Shown: piece after piece, positions 24,754 through 35,080 of the stretch
How positions within the stretch are numbered: position 1 is the first letter of the stretch
Layout of the letters: each line of letters opens with the position of its first letter
Translations under genes and position numbers: made by a program
The notes under the pieces: generated by a model
The model's input: the letters and a program-made list of their open reading frames with translations, nothing else
The model's database searches: none
What the model was told of the DNA's origin: nothing
Assembly: GCA_002070395.1 (NCBI GenBank)
Contig: MWDE01000006.1
Coordinates: 1 to 64,000 of the forward strand
Reading direction: 5' to 3'
Source of the DNA: Synergistetes bacterium ADurb.Bin155
GTDB lineage: Bacteria > Synergistota > Synergistia > Synergistales > Thermovirgaceae
DNA: 64,000 nucleotides

Positions 24754-26580
24754 TCACCTTTTTTGCAAAGGCACTGTGGCCTCGTTCCAGCCGAGCTGCT
24801 GCCGTACGACGTTTGCCAGGGCTTGTTGTGCCTGATCTTCCAGCCTGGCCGTCGAGACAACGGTCTTCTGCTCCGCCACCAGGGTATGTCCCTTCTTTAC
24901 CCTCATGGACTCCTCCAGCTTGACCTGCCCCGCGTCGTAGGGCCGGGTCGCCGGAAGTACCATGACCTTGAAACCCTCGGGGAGGACAATGCCGGCGGTC
25001 TGTTCAAAGACGAAGGGGAAACGGATCTCTCCCGCAACCCTTTTTTCGGCTATCGAACGTTGCCAGGGCATCACTACCGAGGGCATCCTGAGCAGCAGCC
25101 CCTCTCCGCCGGGGATAGCGATCCTGACGTGGAGGGGTACCTTGACCTTCAAAGCCGTCCCAGGCGTTTCCACCGTCGCCTCCTGGAAGGAGAACCCCGG
25201 GATCGAAGGCCAGGAAAAGGAGGCCAGGATCTCGGCTGCGGCGTCTTTACCGGCGGCGGAGCCGGCGAGGACCTCTACCCAGGCACCCCCGGCTGTGACC
25301 GTCAGCTCCCCCGTGGCCATGCCATCCGGTGCGACCTCCAGGGCCCAGTTGAAGGAAAGACGGTGGTCACCAGGCCCTCCCGAAGGCAACGTTTTTCTCG
25401 ATGGGGTGCCCCCATCGAGGGAATACAGGGTCCTACCCCAGAGCCGAGGCGGCATGGAGCCCGGCTTTACGGCCTGTCCTATCTCGAAAAAGAAGGGTTT
25501 CCCCTCGGCCTGCTTAACCGACAGGACCGGTTTTCCCCAAGCCTTTACCGTGGCGGGTGACCCATCCGAGAGGGGGGCCCGCGAGTCCCAGCAAGTTTCC
25601 ACGCCCCAGCCGGCCTTCAGTAGCCAATTTCCCAGGAGGAACGAGCCCTCCCACTCCGTCCAGGGACCTTCCGCCGGGGTCTCGGCGGGCGCCCTGACGA
25701 GGTCAGGGGGGAGCGAACGGTCGAGGCGTGCGGGGTCGTTCATGTACTCCATGATACTGATCCCCCTCCTCGATCTGTCGGGGTCCTTCAAAAGGGACGC
25801 TACCCGCGGAGGAGGGGGAGTATCGAGGGAGTTGGCCAACGAGGCGGCGTCGGAGAGTGAGTACTGGATACCCTTCCTGAGGCTGAATATAAGCCAGCGC
25901 CCCTTCTCCGGAGAGAGGGAAGCCCCTTCATAGGCTGGGGTGTTTATAATGCTCCAGGTATAAATATCCTCGGCACCGTTCTTGCTAACCTGCGGTTCGG
26001 GAAGGTTTTCACCCAACCAGGCCGGTTCGACACCAGAGGGCACCGCCAGGGTGATCCTCTGTTCCCACTGGGCAAGGTCGAGGTCTACCGGCACGGCGTC
26101 CTCTAGGTTCATCCTCGTGGGGAGAACCTCCCGGTAGGACAAGACGAGGATATTGTCCTCGAAGTCGTTGGGGAGCCTCACCTCGATCATCCGAACCCCG
26201 TCCCTTTCGATCTCCCTTGGGATCAGGGGAAACCTGACCCGGCGGCTATAAGGATCATAAAGGGCCGATTCCAGGACCGATGCCTCGCCCCCGACGGGGA
26301 TGGGGATCTCCCAATTTCTCCAGCTGTCGGGGAGGTTTTCGCCTTCATAGAGGAAAATGGTGGTGGTCTTTTCCGTTTTCCCATCGGCCAGGAGTCGGTA
26401 ATTCATATCCCTCAGGACCACGGTCCCCTTCCCCGACCCCAAGGCCTGCAGGGAAGGGGCTTCATCCAAGGTCTTTGAGAGAAGGGCCGGGATATCCTGA
26501 CCTTGGGATTCCCCGGTAAAGGTGAAGGCTATCAGCAGTACCAGCGCGAAAAAGAAGGATCTCGATCTCAAAAAAATCAC
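24754..26580 (-). CDS. Large secreted protein of unknown function, faintly DUF3857/transglutaminase-like
   Basis: 608 residues. An N-terminal signal peptide (FFFALVLLIAFTFTGESQGQ, about 10-30) indicates export. The remainder is soluble and beta-rich. The N-terminal third (MNYRLLADGKTEKTTTIFLYEGENL, then a block of strands) recalls DUF3857 domains. The middle segment LLKAGWGVETCWDSRAPL sits where a transglutaminase-like domain would be, but no convincing Cys-His-Asp triad is visible. No lipobox or C-terminal anchor was seen. It lies between secA and argS with about 20-40 bp gaps. Function unknown; the domain hint is low confidence. Confidence 0.75.
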   Translation of the reverse strand: MIFLRSRSFFFALVLLIAFTFTGESQGQDIPALLSKTLDEAPSLQALGSGKGTVVLRDMNYRLLADGKTEKTTTIFLYEGENLPDSWRNWEIPIPVGGEASVLESALYDPYSRRVRFPLIPREIERDGVRMIEVRLPNDFEDNILVLSYREVLPTRMNLEDAVPVDLDLAQWEQRITLAVPSGVEPAWLGENLPEPQVSKNGAEDIYTWSIINTPAYEGASLSPEKGRWLIFSLRKGIQYSLSDAASLANSLDTPPPPRVASLLKDPDRSRRGISIMEYMNDPARLDRSLPPDLVRAPAETPAEGPWTEWEGSFLLGNWLLKAGWGVETCWDSRAPLSDGSPATVKAWGKPVLSVKQAEGKPFFFEIGQAVKPGSMPPRLWGRTLYSLDGGTPSRKTLPSGGPGDHRLSFNWALEVAPDGMATGELTVTAGGAWVEVLAGSAAGKDAAAEILASFSWPSIPGFSFQEATVETPGTALKVKVPLHVRIAIPGGEGLLLRMPSVVMPWQRSIAEKRVAGEIRFPFVFEQTAGIVLPEGFKVMVLPATRPYDAGQVKLEESMRVKKGHTLVAEQKTVVSTARLEDQAQQALANVVRQQLGWNEATVPLQKR

Positions 26581-26619
26581 TCCCTCATACTCCTGGGTGC
26601 AGGACGGTCGATACGGTCC

Positions 26620-29283
26620 TCAGGCATTCTTCCCGCAGCAGTGCTTGTACTTTTTCCCGCTGCCGCAGGGGCAAGGCTGGTTCCTTCCTACCTTCGGGGT
26701 GCTCCTCACCGGTTGCGGTCTGGGAGAGTCACCGGCTTCGCCGGCGGCGAGGGGCAGTACCGTGTCGCGGGTCTCCCTTCGGGACGCCGAGGGGCTGACG
26801 GGTCCCGAGCCCGGCGTCATCACCGTGACCCTGAAAAAGTACTGGGTGAAGGAGAGCCGAACCCGCTCCATCATCTCCTGGAAAAGATTATAGGATTCAA
26901 ACTGGTATTCAAGAAGTGGATCCTTTTGGCCTATGGCCCTCAGGCCGATCCCCCGCCTCAACTCGTCCATGGCCAGGAGGTGCTCCTTCCAGGCTGAATC
27001 CAGCACATTGAGGAGCAGGAACCTTATCATCTCGCTGGCGTCGCCCGCCCCCAGTTCCTGGATCTTCCCTTCGATCCTCCGGGCGACCTCTTCCATCAGC
27101 ACTGCACGGGCCGCCTCCAACCCTTGCGGCGTATCCACACCCTCAAGGTGCTTTTCGATGCCCGGCCAAAGGACGCTCTTGAGTGAGACCGACACGGCCT
27201 GGGGCTGAGGTTCGCCGCCCTCAGGGAAGAAGTGGTCCAGGATGCCGTCAACGGCGTCTCCCACCAGTTGACGGCCATGGTCGGCCAAGTCGGGCTCGGT
27301 CAGGATCCTCCTCCGTTCCTGGTAGATGGCCTCCCGCTGTTGGTTCATCACGTTGTCGTACATCAGAAGCTGGCGCCTGATATCGAAGTGGAACTCCTCC
27401 ACACGCTTTTGGGCCGTCTCTATGGCCTTGGTAAGCAGGCCGTGTTCTATGTACTCGCCCTCCTCGAGGCCGAGTTTTTCCATGAAACCGCTTATCCTGT
27501 CGGAGCCGAAGAGGCGGAGGAGGTCATCCTCGAGGGAAAGGTAAAAGGTGCTGCAACCGGGGTCACCCTGGCGGCCGCTTCTACCCCGGAGCTGGTTGTC
27601 TATGCGGCGGGACTCGTGCCGTTCCGTACCGATGATCTTGAGTCCCCCGAGATCGACGACGCCGGCGTGCTCCCGGTCGCACTCCTCCTTCTTAGCCGTG
27701 AGTATTCCCTCGAAGGCTTCGATGTCGGAGTCGTGGTCAACGCCCTTCTTCTGGGCCTCCTCTCTGGCCAGGAAAAGGGGGTTCCCCCCCAGGACGATAT
27801 CGGTTCCGCGGCCGGCCATGTTGGTGGCCACCGTCACCGCCCCCAGTCTGCCAGCCTGGGCGACGATGTTGGCCTCCATCTCGTGGTACTTGGCGTTGAG
27901 GATCCTGTGCTCGATCCTCCTGGCCTTCAGGATCTTCCCCAGGGTTTCTGAACTTTCGATGGAGGTGGTCCCTATCAGTACCGGTTGCCCCGTCCTGTGA
28001 GTCTCCTCCACGTCGTCCGCCACGGCGGCGAACTTCTCCCTCCTAGTCCGGAATATCACGTCGGGGTTATCCTTCCTGATCATGGGCATATGGGTGGGTA
28101 TTACCAACACCTCCAGCCCGTAAATGTCCTTGAACTCCTCTTCCTCGGTGGCGGCCGTCCCCGTCATACCCGCCACCTTGCCGTACATCCGCACGTAGTT
28201 CTGGAGAGTTATCGTGGCGAGGGTCTGGTTCTCCCTCCCGACGCTGACCCTCTCCTTGGCCTCAATCGCCTGGTGAAGCCCATCAGAGTACCTTCTCCCG
28301 AACATCAGCCTCCCGGTGAACTCGTCGACGATCACTATCTCGCCGTCCTTGTTGACGTAATGGACGTCCCTCTGGAACAGGTGGTGGGCCTTCAGTGCCT
28401 GGACGATCCTGTGACCGAGCTCAGACCTCTGGTAGTCGGTGAAAAGGTCGGGCAGGCCGAGAATCTTTTCGCACTTGGCTATCCCGACCTCGGTGAGGGC
28501 CACGTTCCGTTCCTTCTCCTCCAGTTCGAAGTCCTCTCCCTTGCGGAGCCTCCTGGCGACGTCGTCGGCCTTCCTGTAGACCTCCACATTTTCTTCGGAA
28601 GGTCCCGAGATGATGAGGGGCGTCCGGGCCTCGTCGATGAGGATGGAGTCAACCTCGTCGAGGATTATGTATGAATGCTCCCGCTGGACCAGCTGGGAGG
28701 CTAGGATTGCCATATTATCCCTGAGGTAGTCAAAGCCGAATTCGCTGTTGGTACCGTAAGTCACGTCGGCCCTGTAGGCCGCCATCCTGTCGCCCTGGTC
28801 CATGAAGGCGTATATCACGCCCACGGAGAGCCCCAGGTACCTGTAGATCGGACCCATCCACTCGGCATCCCGCTTGGCCAGGTAGTCGTTGACCGTGACC
28901 AGGTGCACCCCTTCGCCTTTCAGGGCGTTCAAGGCCACGGCCAGGGTCGCCACCAGGGTCTTGCCCTCGCCGGTCTTCATCTCGGCGATCTTGCCCTCGT
29001 GGAGGGCCATCCCTCCCATGAGCTGCACATCGAAATGCCGGAGTCCCAGGGTTCTCCTCGAAGCCTCGCGGACTGCGGCAAAGACCTCGGGGAGCATTTC
29101 ATTGAGGGCTTCGCCTTTCATGGCCCTCTGCCTGAAAAGAGGCCCCAGCCCGGCGAGTTCATCCTCAGGAAGGGACCTCATCGACGCTTCCAGGTCATTT
29201 ATCCTGGCCACGGCCGTGGCGTAGCGTTTCAGGGTTCTTTCGTTCCGGTCGAGCCCCAGGGTCTTCTTCAAAGCTTCAAACAT
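26620..29283 (-). CDS. secA: Protein translocase ATPase SecA
   Basis: 887 residues. The motor of the Sec pathway. Walker A lies in [18 protein letters not shown] near residue 100, the DEAD-type box in [42 protein letters not shown] in the second nucleotide domain, and the C-terminal zinc-binding tail [15 protein letters not shown] binds SecB or ribosome. Length and domain order are normal. It has its own consensus promoter. Confidence 0.98.
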   Translation of the reverse strand: MFEALKKTLGLDRNERTLKRYATAVARINDLEASMRSLPEDELAGLGPLFRQRAMKGEALNEMLPEVFAAVREASRRTLGLRHFDVQLMGGMALHEGKIAEMKTGEGKTLVATLAVALNALKGEGVHLVTVNDYLAKRDAEWMGPIYRYLGLSVGVIYAFMDQGDRMAAYRADVTYGTNSEFGFDYLRDNMAILASQLVQREHSYIILDEVDSILIDEARTPLIISGPSEENVEVYRKADDVARRLRKGEDFELEEKERNVALTEVGIAKCEKILGLPDLFTDYQRSELGHRIVQALKAHHLFQRDVHYVNKDGEIVIVDEFTGRLMFGRRYSDGLHQAIEAKERVSVGRENQTLATITLQNYVRMYGKVAGMTGTAATEEEEFKDIYGLEVLVIPTHMPMIRKDNPDVIFRTRREKFAAVADDVEETHRTGQPVLIGTTSIESSETLGKILKARRIEHRILNAKYHEMEANIVAQAGRLGAVTVATNMAGRGTDIVLGGNPLFLAREEAQKKGVDHDSDIEAFEGILTAKKEECDREHAGVVDLGGLKIIGTERHESRRIDNQLRGRSGRQGDPGCSTFYLSLEDDLLRLFGSDRISGFMEKLGLEEGEYIEHGLLTKAIETAQKRVEEFHFDIRRQLLMYDNVMNQQREAIYQERRRILTEPDLADHGRQLVGDAVDGILDHFFPEGGEPQPQAVSVSLKSVLWPGIEKHLEGVDTPQGLEAARAVLMEEVARRIEGKIQELGAGDASEMIRFLLLNVLDSAWKEHLLAMDELRRGIGLRAIGQKDPLLEYQFESYNLFQEMMERVRLSFTQYFFRVTVMTPGSGPVSPSASRRETRDTVLPLAAGEAGDSPRPQPVRSTPKVGRNQPCPCGSGKKYKHCCGKNA

Positions 29284-29332
29284 TCACTTCACCTCGATCG
29301 GCGTCAAAGCGGGGAGCGTTCCTCAAAGTGAC

Positions 29333-29361
29333 ATTATATTCCCCCTGGTAAGGAGCGTCAA
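29333..29361 (-). promoter_or_regulatory. secA promoter
   Basis: TTGACG (29361-29356), 17-bp spacer, TATAAT (29338-29333) on the minus strand, about 50 bp ahead of the secA ATG. The -35 hexamer shares bases with the T-run of the upstream pgsA terminator. Confidence 0.85.
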
Positions 29362-29385
29362 AAAAGGAGAGGCCCCCAGGGCCTC
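29360..29385 (-). terminator. Rho-independent terminator of pgsA
   Basis: On the minus strand GAGGCCC pairs with GGGCCTC around a 3-nt loop (29369-29385) and is followed within 3 nt by six T residues (29365-29360). Confidence 0.8.
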
Positions 29386-29450
29386 CAGCCAAAGGGAGGC
29401 TTTGATGACTGGACGCCCCGGAGGGGGGCCCCTGAAGAGTGAAAGGAAGG

Positions 29451-29993
29451 TTAAGAAAGAAGGCTTTTAGCCTTGGCCAGGTACTCCATCCCGGACCACA
29501 GCGTGGCGACCAGGGCGACCCACATGGCCGGAAGACCTCCGGGGAGGTCGAAGATCATGAGGAGGATGGCTATGACCTGGGTAACGGTCTTGACCTTACC
29601 ACCCCTCGACGCCGAGATCACCACCCCCTCCGAGGCGGCTACCATTCGGAGACCGGTCACGAAGAACTCCCTGGAAAGGATGATGACCACTATCCAGGCC
29701 GGCAGCCGCTGGAGCTGGACAAGGGAGATCAGGGCGGCGATCACGAGTATCTTGTCAGCCAGAGGATCGATGATCTTGCCCAGGTTAGTGACCATGCCGT
29801 GCTTCCTGGCGAAGTACCCGTCAAAGGTATCGGTGAGAGCCGCTATGGTGAAGACCAGGCCGGCGAGTATGTCACCGAAGGGGAGTCCCAGAATATTGCC
29901 GAACTGACCCCTGAGTGTGAGGAAGACCATGACAAGGGGGGCTAGAAAGACCCTGGAGAGGCTCAGGATGTTGGGCAGATTCCAGATATTCAG
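29451..29993 (-). CDS. pgsA: CDP-diacylglycerol-glycerol-3-phosphate 3-phosphatidyltransferase, apparent CTG start
   Basis: 180 residues. It makes phosphatidylglycerol phosphate at the membrane. The CDP-alcohol phosphotransferase motif D-G-x2-A-R-x8-G-x3-D-x3-D is visible as DTFDGYFARKHGMVTNLGKIIDPLADK. The first in-frame ATG (29930) would cut off the conserved N-terminus. Upstream codons read LNIWNLPNILSLSRVFLAPLVM, matching PgsA proteins (MNIPNxLTxxR), and are preceded by GGAGGTG. The only start-like codon there is CTG at 29993, with a stop two codons before it, so a rare CTG initiation is inferred. Downstream of the liv operon. Confidence 0.88.
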   Translation of the reverse strand: MNIWNLPNILSLSRVFLAPLVMVFLTLRGQFGNILGLPFGDILAGLVFTIAALTDTFDGYFARKHGMVTNLGKIIDPLADKILVIAALISLVQLQRLPAWIVVIILSREFFVTGLRMVAASEGVVISASRGGKVKTVTQVIAILLMIFDLPGGLPAMWVALVATLWSGMEYLAKAKSLLS

Positions 29994-30059
29994 GGCTCAC
30001 GCACCTCCAGCGCCGCGTTTAGGGGGGCCCCCGCCCCGTGGGGGGGGACCCCCTTCACC

Positions 30060-30756
<697 letters not shown>

Positions 30757-30764
<8 letters not shown>

Positions 30765-31545
30765 CGCGGACGTACTCCTCTCCAAGGTAGGCCTCGATGA
30801 CTTTCTGATTGGATCGGATCTCCTCGGGCCGGCCCTCGGCTATGGTCACGCCATAATCGAGTACCCATATGTGTTCGCAGATACCCATCACTACCCTCAT
30901 GTCATGCTCTATCAGCAGTATGGTCAGGTTGAACCTGGTCCTGATATCCTTGACGAAACCCATCAGTTCCTGAGTCTCGTTGGGGTTCATGCCGGCGGCC
31001 GGTTCGTCGAGGAGGAGGAAGGTCGGGTCCGTGGCCAGGGCCCTGGCCAACTCCAGCCTCCGCTGGGCACCATAGGGGAGGCCCCCCGATTCCTCATCGG
31101 CGAGTTTTTTAAGGCCCACGGCGTCTAGGAGGAACAGGGCCTTCTCCCGTAACTCGCTCTCCTCTTTCCAGAATGAAGGCAGGTTGAGAAGGGCGTGCCA
31201 CCAGGTGGTGCCTTGGCGGACCCTGGCCCCCACCATGACGTTCTGGATGACACTGGCCGTGTGGAAAAGCCTTATGTTCTGGAAGGTCCTGGCTATCCCC
31301 GCCGAACATACCTTGTGGGGGAGCCACCCCGTGATATCCTGCCCGTTGAAAAGGATCTTCCCCTCCGTCGGTTTGTAAAAACCCGTCACCATGTTGAAGC
31401 AGGTGGTCTTTCCAGCGCCGTTCGGCCCGATAAGGCCAACGATGCTGCCCCTGGGGATACGCACCGAGAAGTCCCTGACGGCGACGAGGCCGCCGAAACG
31501 TATTGTGAGGGCATCTGTCTCGAGGACGGCGTCACTATTGGGCAT
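30757..31545 (-). CDS. livG: Branched-chain amino acid ABC transporter ATPase LivG
   Basis: 262 residues from the ATG at 31545 (aaggagag upstream); the start touches the livM stop (TGATG). Walker A LIGPNGAGKTTCFNMVTGFY, the signature-type segment LPYGAQRRLELARALA and Walker B LLLDEPAAGMNPNET. C-terminal VIEAYLGEEYV is LivG-like. Confidence 0.95.
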
Positions 31546-32594
31546 CAGGCTTCTCTCCTTTTCCGGAAGAGGCCGAAGAGCCAGTCCCAACTGAACTCAC
31601 GCCTCCCCATGATCCCCTGGTGCCTGAAAAGGATGATGAACAGTAGCGCCAGGGAGAACACCACCATACGCATGCCCGGTACCCCTGGGACCGTCATGCC
31701 GGCGAAGGTGATCGGGTTCTCGACGAACCGGAGCCATTCGAGCAGGACAGTGATCACGATGCCCGCCAGGATCGTGCCGGTGATCGAACCAAGTCCCCCC
31801 GTCACCACGATCATCAGCACGTTGAAGGTCAGGGTGAAAATGAACATCCTCGGGTCAATGGTCGTAAGGAGGCTTGCCAGCAATGCCCCGCCGACGCCGG
31901 CGAAGAAGGCGCCGATCGTGAAGGATGTCAGCCTGTAACGGAATGTATTGATCCCCATGGCCCGGGCCGCTACCTCGTCGTCCCTGATCGCCTTGAGGGC
32001 GTTGCCGAAGTTGCTCCGCACAAGGCGGACCATCACGTAGAGCGTCAGGAGGCACCAGCCATAGTTCCACCAGAGGTTCGAATAGGAAGGGATGCCCTTC
32101 AATCCCAGGGCGCCGTTGGTGACCCGGGGCATGTTGTTGGCCAGCACCCTTATGATCTCAGCGAAGCCGAGGGTCGCTATCCCGAGATAGTCCCCTCCGA
32201 GCCTGAGGACGGGAAGGCCTATCAGGAAACCGAAAAAGGCGGCCGCCAGGCCGGCGATGATGACAGCCACGAAGAAGGGTGCGTGCATCACCGAAAAAGG
32301 CCACATGGGGGCCTGGAGGAGGAACATGGTCTGTTTGTACGTGGCGGGCAGGATGAGAAGGGAGCAGGTATAGGCCCCGATGGCCATGAAACCGGCGTGG
32401 CCCAGCGAGAAAAGTCCAGTGAACCCGTAGATGAGGTTCAGGCTCAGGGCGAGGATGATGTTGACCGCTATAAGGTTCATTATCTGGATCTTGTAACCGT
32501 CCAGATTGCCCCTGGACCAGAAAAGGGCACCGACCAGAAGGAGAACCGCGATCCCGTTGAAGGCGTAATTCCTTTTATACTTCGGGTCCATCAC
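31545..32594 (-). CDS. livM: Branched-chain amino acid ABC transporter permease LivM
   Basis: 349 residues, about ten membrane segments. The family block ALSLNLIYGFTGLFSLGHAGFMAIGAYT near the N-terminus and LKAIRDDEVAARAMGINTFRYRLTSFTIGAFFAGVGGAL (the ATPase-contact loop) are diagnostic. Initiation may be the GTG at 32594 or the adjacent ATG at 32591, both overlapping the livH stop. Confidence 0.94.
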   Translation of the reverse strand: MMDPKYKRNYAFNGIAVLLLVGALFWSRGNLDGYKIQIMNLIAVNIILALSLNLIYGFTGLFSLGHAGFMAIGAYTCSLLILPATYKQTMFLLQAPMWPFSVMHAPFFVAVIIAGLAAAFFGFLIGLPVLRLGGDYLGIATLGFAEIIRVLANNMPRVTNGALGLKGIPSYSNLWWNYGWCLLTLYVMVRLVRSNFGNALKAIRDDEVAARAMGINTFRYRLTSFTIGAFFAGVGGALLASLLTTIDPRMFIFTLTFNVLMIVVTGGLGSITGTILAGIVITVLLEWLRFVENPITFAGMTVPGVPGMRMVVFSLALLFIILFRHQGIMGRREFSWDWLFGLFRKRREA

Positions 32595-33484
32595 ACTTTA
32601 TCCTCCAGCTTCTCACCCATGAGCCCCGTAGGCATGATGAGAAGGATGATGATCAGAAGAATGAAGGCGAAGGCGTCCCTGAAACCGGCCAGGGAAGGCA
32701 TGAAAGCCACGATCATGATCTCCATCAAACCGAGGATCAGCCCCCCGATGACCGCTCCCTGAATGGAGCCTATGCCCCCGAAAACCGCCGCGATGAAAGC
32801 CTTGAAGCCCGGAATGACGCCCATCACAGGTTGCAGCTGGGGGTACCTCAGGGCCCACATTATCCCCGAAGCGGCCGCCAGGGCGGAACCCATGCCGAAG
32901 GTGAGGGCGATTATCCTGTTCACCGGCACTCCCATGAGGCGGCTCGTCTCGATATCCCTTGAGATGGCTCTCATGCCGAGGCCGGGCTTGGTCTTGTACA
33001 CCACATAAAGCAGTCCCATCATCAGGACGAAGGATAGCGCCGGGACAACGAGGGTCAGCGGCAGGATCCTCACCTTGCCGACGATGATAACCTTGACCAG
33101 CCATGCCGGGCGCTGCACTTCCCTGGGTATCGCGGAGAAAACGACAATAGCGAAGTTCTGCAGAAAGAAGGAAACCCCGATAGCGCTTATCAGGGCCGAG
33201 ATCCTGGGGGCGTTCCTCAAGGGTTTGTAGGCCACCCTGTCAACGATTATCCCGGCAAAGGAGGTCACCACAATGGCCCCGATGACGGCGATAAACCAGG
33301 GAAGGCGGAAAAGGGTCACTCCCCAGAAGACAAAGTAGGCGCCCAACATGAAGATCTCACCATGGGCGAAGTTGATCAGCCTCAGGATACCGTAAACCAT
33401 GGTGTAACCTATGGCTATAAGGGCGTAGAGGCTCCCCAGGGTGAGTCCGTTTAAAAGGTGCTGAACGAACATAGCCAGGCTCAT
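32591..33484 (-). CDS. livH: Branched-chain amino acid ABC transporter permease LivH
   Basis: 297 residues with about eight membrane segments. LNGLTLGSLYALIAIGYTMVYGILRLINFAHGEIFMLGAY is the LivH signature; MRAISRDIETSRLMGVPVNRIIALTFGMGSALAAASGIM is the coupling-helix region. It follows livK after a 108-bp gap containing a strong hairpin. Confidence 0.95.
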   Translation of the reverse strand: MSLAMFVQHLLNGLTLGSLYALIAIGYTMVYGILRLINFAHGEIFMLGAYFVFWGVTLFRLPWFIAVIGAIVVTSFAGIIVDRVAYKPLRNAPRISALISAIGVSFFLQNFAIVVFSAIPREVQRPAWLVKVIIVGKVRILPLTLVVPALSFVLMMGLLYVVYKTKPGLGMRAISRDIETSRLMGVPVNRIIALTFGMGSALAAASGIMWALRYPQLQPVMGVIPGFKAFIAAVFGGIGSIQGAVIGGLILGLMEIMIVAFMPSLAGFRDAFAFILLIIILLIMPTGLMGEKLEDKV

Positions 33485-33512
33485 CTGTGCTCCCCCTTGC
33501 GATCACGTAAAA

Positions 33513-33543
33513 GGCGGGGGAGGGAACTTTTTTCCTCCCCCGC
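33513..33543 (-). terminator. Attenuator-like hairpin between livK and livH
   Basis: GCGGGGGAGG pairs with CCTCCCCCGC around an 11-nt loop on the minus strand, followed by CTTTTACG. Its position after the binding-protein gene and before the permeases suggests partial termination that keeps livK mRNA in excess. Confidence 0.6.
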
Positions 33544-33592
33544 GCAAACCGCGACGGCTCTCCCGTGGAGAGCGGCTTGAATCAAGCTCAGT

Positions 33593-34822
33593 TTACAGTT
33601 CGGGAGTGATCGTTGCTATATATTGCTTCTTGCCATCCTTGATCTGCACGATGCCGATAGGCTTCTCGGCGTCGTGGGTCTCGTTGATGGTGGTGAGCCC
33701 GGTCACGCCCTCGAAATCCTTGGTGGCCGCAAGGGCGGCGGTGATCGCTTCAGGATCGGCGCTGCCGGCCCTCTCGATGGCATCGATGAGGATCATGTAG
33801 GAATCATAACCGAGAGCTGCGTTGACGTTCGGGTCATCGGAGCGCTTGGCCAGCCAATTGTCGGTAAAACGCCTGGCGACGGGATTCATCTCCTTCATCG
33901 AGGGATCGTAGGGGAAGGTCGTGTGGACGAACCCTTCGACGGCATCGCCACCGATCTCGACGATCTTGGGGTTGTCCATGGCGTCGCCGCCCATGATCTG
34001 GAAGTCCACGCCCAGTTCCTGGGCCTGCTTCATTATGATAGCTCCCTCGGCGAAGTAAGCCGGAATGAACATGATGTCGGGTTCCTTGCTGATGATCTCG
34101 GTCAACTGGGCGGTGAAGTCCTGGTCGCCGGAGTTGTAATTCAGCTTGGCTACGATCTCTCCTCCGAGTTTAAGGAAGGATTTCTCGAAGAAGCCCGCCA
34201 GCCCAACAGCATAGTCGTTGGCCACATCGGTCAGCAGGGCCGCCTTTCTTGCGCCGATCACCTTGTAGGCGTAGGTGGCGGCTCCAGCACCCTGGAGGGG
34301 GTCGATGAAGCAAACGCGGAAGATGTACTTCTTGCCCTGGGTGACGAGGGGGTTTGTGCAGGAGGTCCCGATCATCGGGATGCCGGCGCTTTCGGCCACT
34401 TCACCGCCGGCCATGGCTAGGGACGACCCGTAGGACCCGATCACTGCCACGGCGTTATCCCTTTCGATAAGCCGCTTTACGGCATTGGCGGACTCCACTT
34501 TGTCGGACTTGTTGTCCACGACGCTGAGCTCCACCTTCCTGCCGAGCACTTCGGGTTTCTCTTCATGGGCCATTTTGACGCCGTCAAGTTCCAGCTGGCC
34601 TCCAAAGGCGTTCTGGCCGGTCAGGGGGAGGTAAACACCCACGTGGATCACGCCGCTCTCAACCGCCGCTTGCTCTTCTTCCGGCTCTTCCGCTGGTTCG
34701 GGCGCGGGTGCTTCCGCGGCGGGTTCCGGTGCGGGGGCCTCGGGTGCCTTCTGCCCCTGGATCATCATGAACCCTATGACCGCGATCACCACGATCACAC
34801 CCAATACAAGACCTTTTTTCAC
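33593..34822 (-). CDS. livK: Branched-chain amino acid substrate-binding protein, membrane-anchored
   Basis: 409 residues. An N-terminal hydrophobic segment (about 4-22) without a lipobox Cys is followed by a low-complexity Ala/Pro/Glu linker (about 28-55). The ligand-binding domain starts IHVGVYLPLTGQNAFGGQ; type 1 periplasmic-binding blocks include AVIGSYGSSLAMAGGEVAESAGIPMIGTSCTNPLVT and VNAALGYDSYMILIDAIERAG. The domain is likely tethered to the inner membrane by the uncleaved or slowly cleaved signal and the flexible linker. First gene of livKHMGF. Confidence 0.92.
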   Translation of the reverse strand: MKKGLVLGVIVVIAVIGFMMIQGQKAPEAPAPEPAAEAPAPEPAEEPEEEQAAVESGVIHVGVYLPLTGQNAFGGQLELDGVKMAHEEKPEVLGRKVELSVVDNKSDKVESANAVKRLIERDNAVAVIGSYGSSLAMAGGEVAESAGIPMIGTSCTNPLVTQGKKYIFRVCFIDPLQGAGAATYAYKVIGARKAALLTDVANDYAVGLAGFFEKSFLKLGGEIVAKLNYNSGDQDFTAQLTEIISKEPDIMFIPAYFAEGAIIMKQAQELGVDFQIMGGDAMDNPKIVEIGGDAVEGFVHTTFPYDPSMKEMNPVARRFTDNWLAKRSDDPNVNAALGYDSYMILIDAIERAGSADPEAITAALAATKDFEGVTGLTTINETHDAEKPIGIVQIKDGKKQYIATITPEL

Positions 34823-35080
34823 TTAAGCTCACCTCCAGATGTATTGTCGCCGTACAACCGATTCTACACGATTCCGTCTTCCAGGGCACCAGGACGCCCC
34901 TCACAAAAGGGTCTACCACCTCTCTTCCCACAAAAGGCCGCCCCGGGGGGACAGGCAGCGTCACTCCCGGCAGCGGGTACAGGCTTAACGAAAACCCTTG
35001 CGCTTGACGCGATCATTATACTCTATCAAAGGAATAATGCATCGAGAGAGTTGACTTTCAATTTCTTTTTCACGGGGTTG
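34823..35080 (-). promoter_or_regulatory. livK upstream region
   Basis: 258 bp between livK and nrdR. A TATAAT on the minus strand (35020-35015) could be a -10 box for livK, with a leader of about 185 nt, but no clear -35 was found at 16-18 bp. The ribosome-binding site GGAGGTGAGCTTAAG precedes livK. No riboswitch could be recognised. Confidence 0.35.

Noticed and set aside
23394..24923. A 509-codon plus-strand frame opposite argS
   Set aside because: Shadow of a clear arginyl-tRNA synthetase; composition typical of antisense frames.
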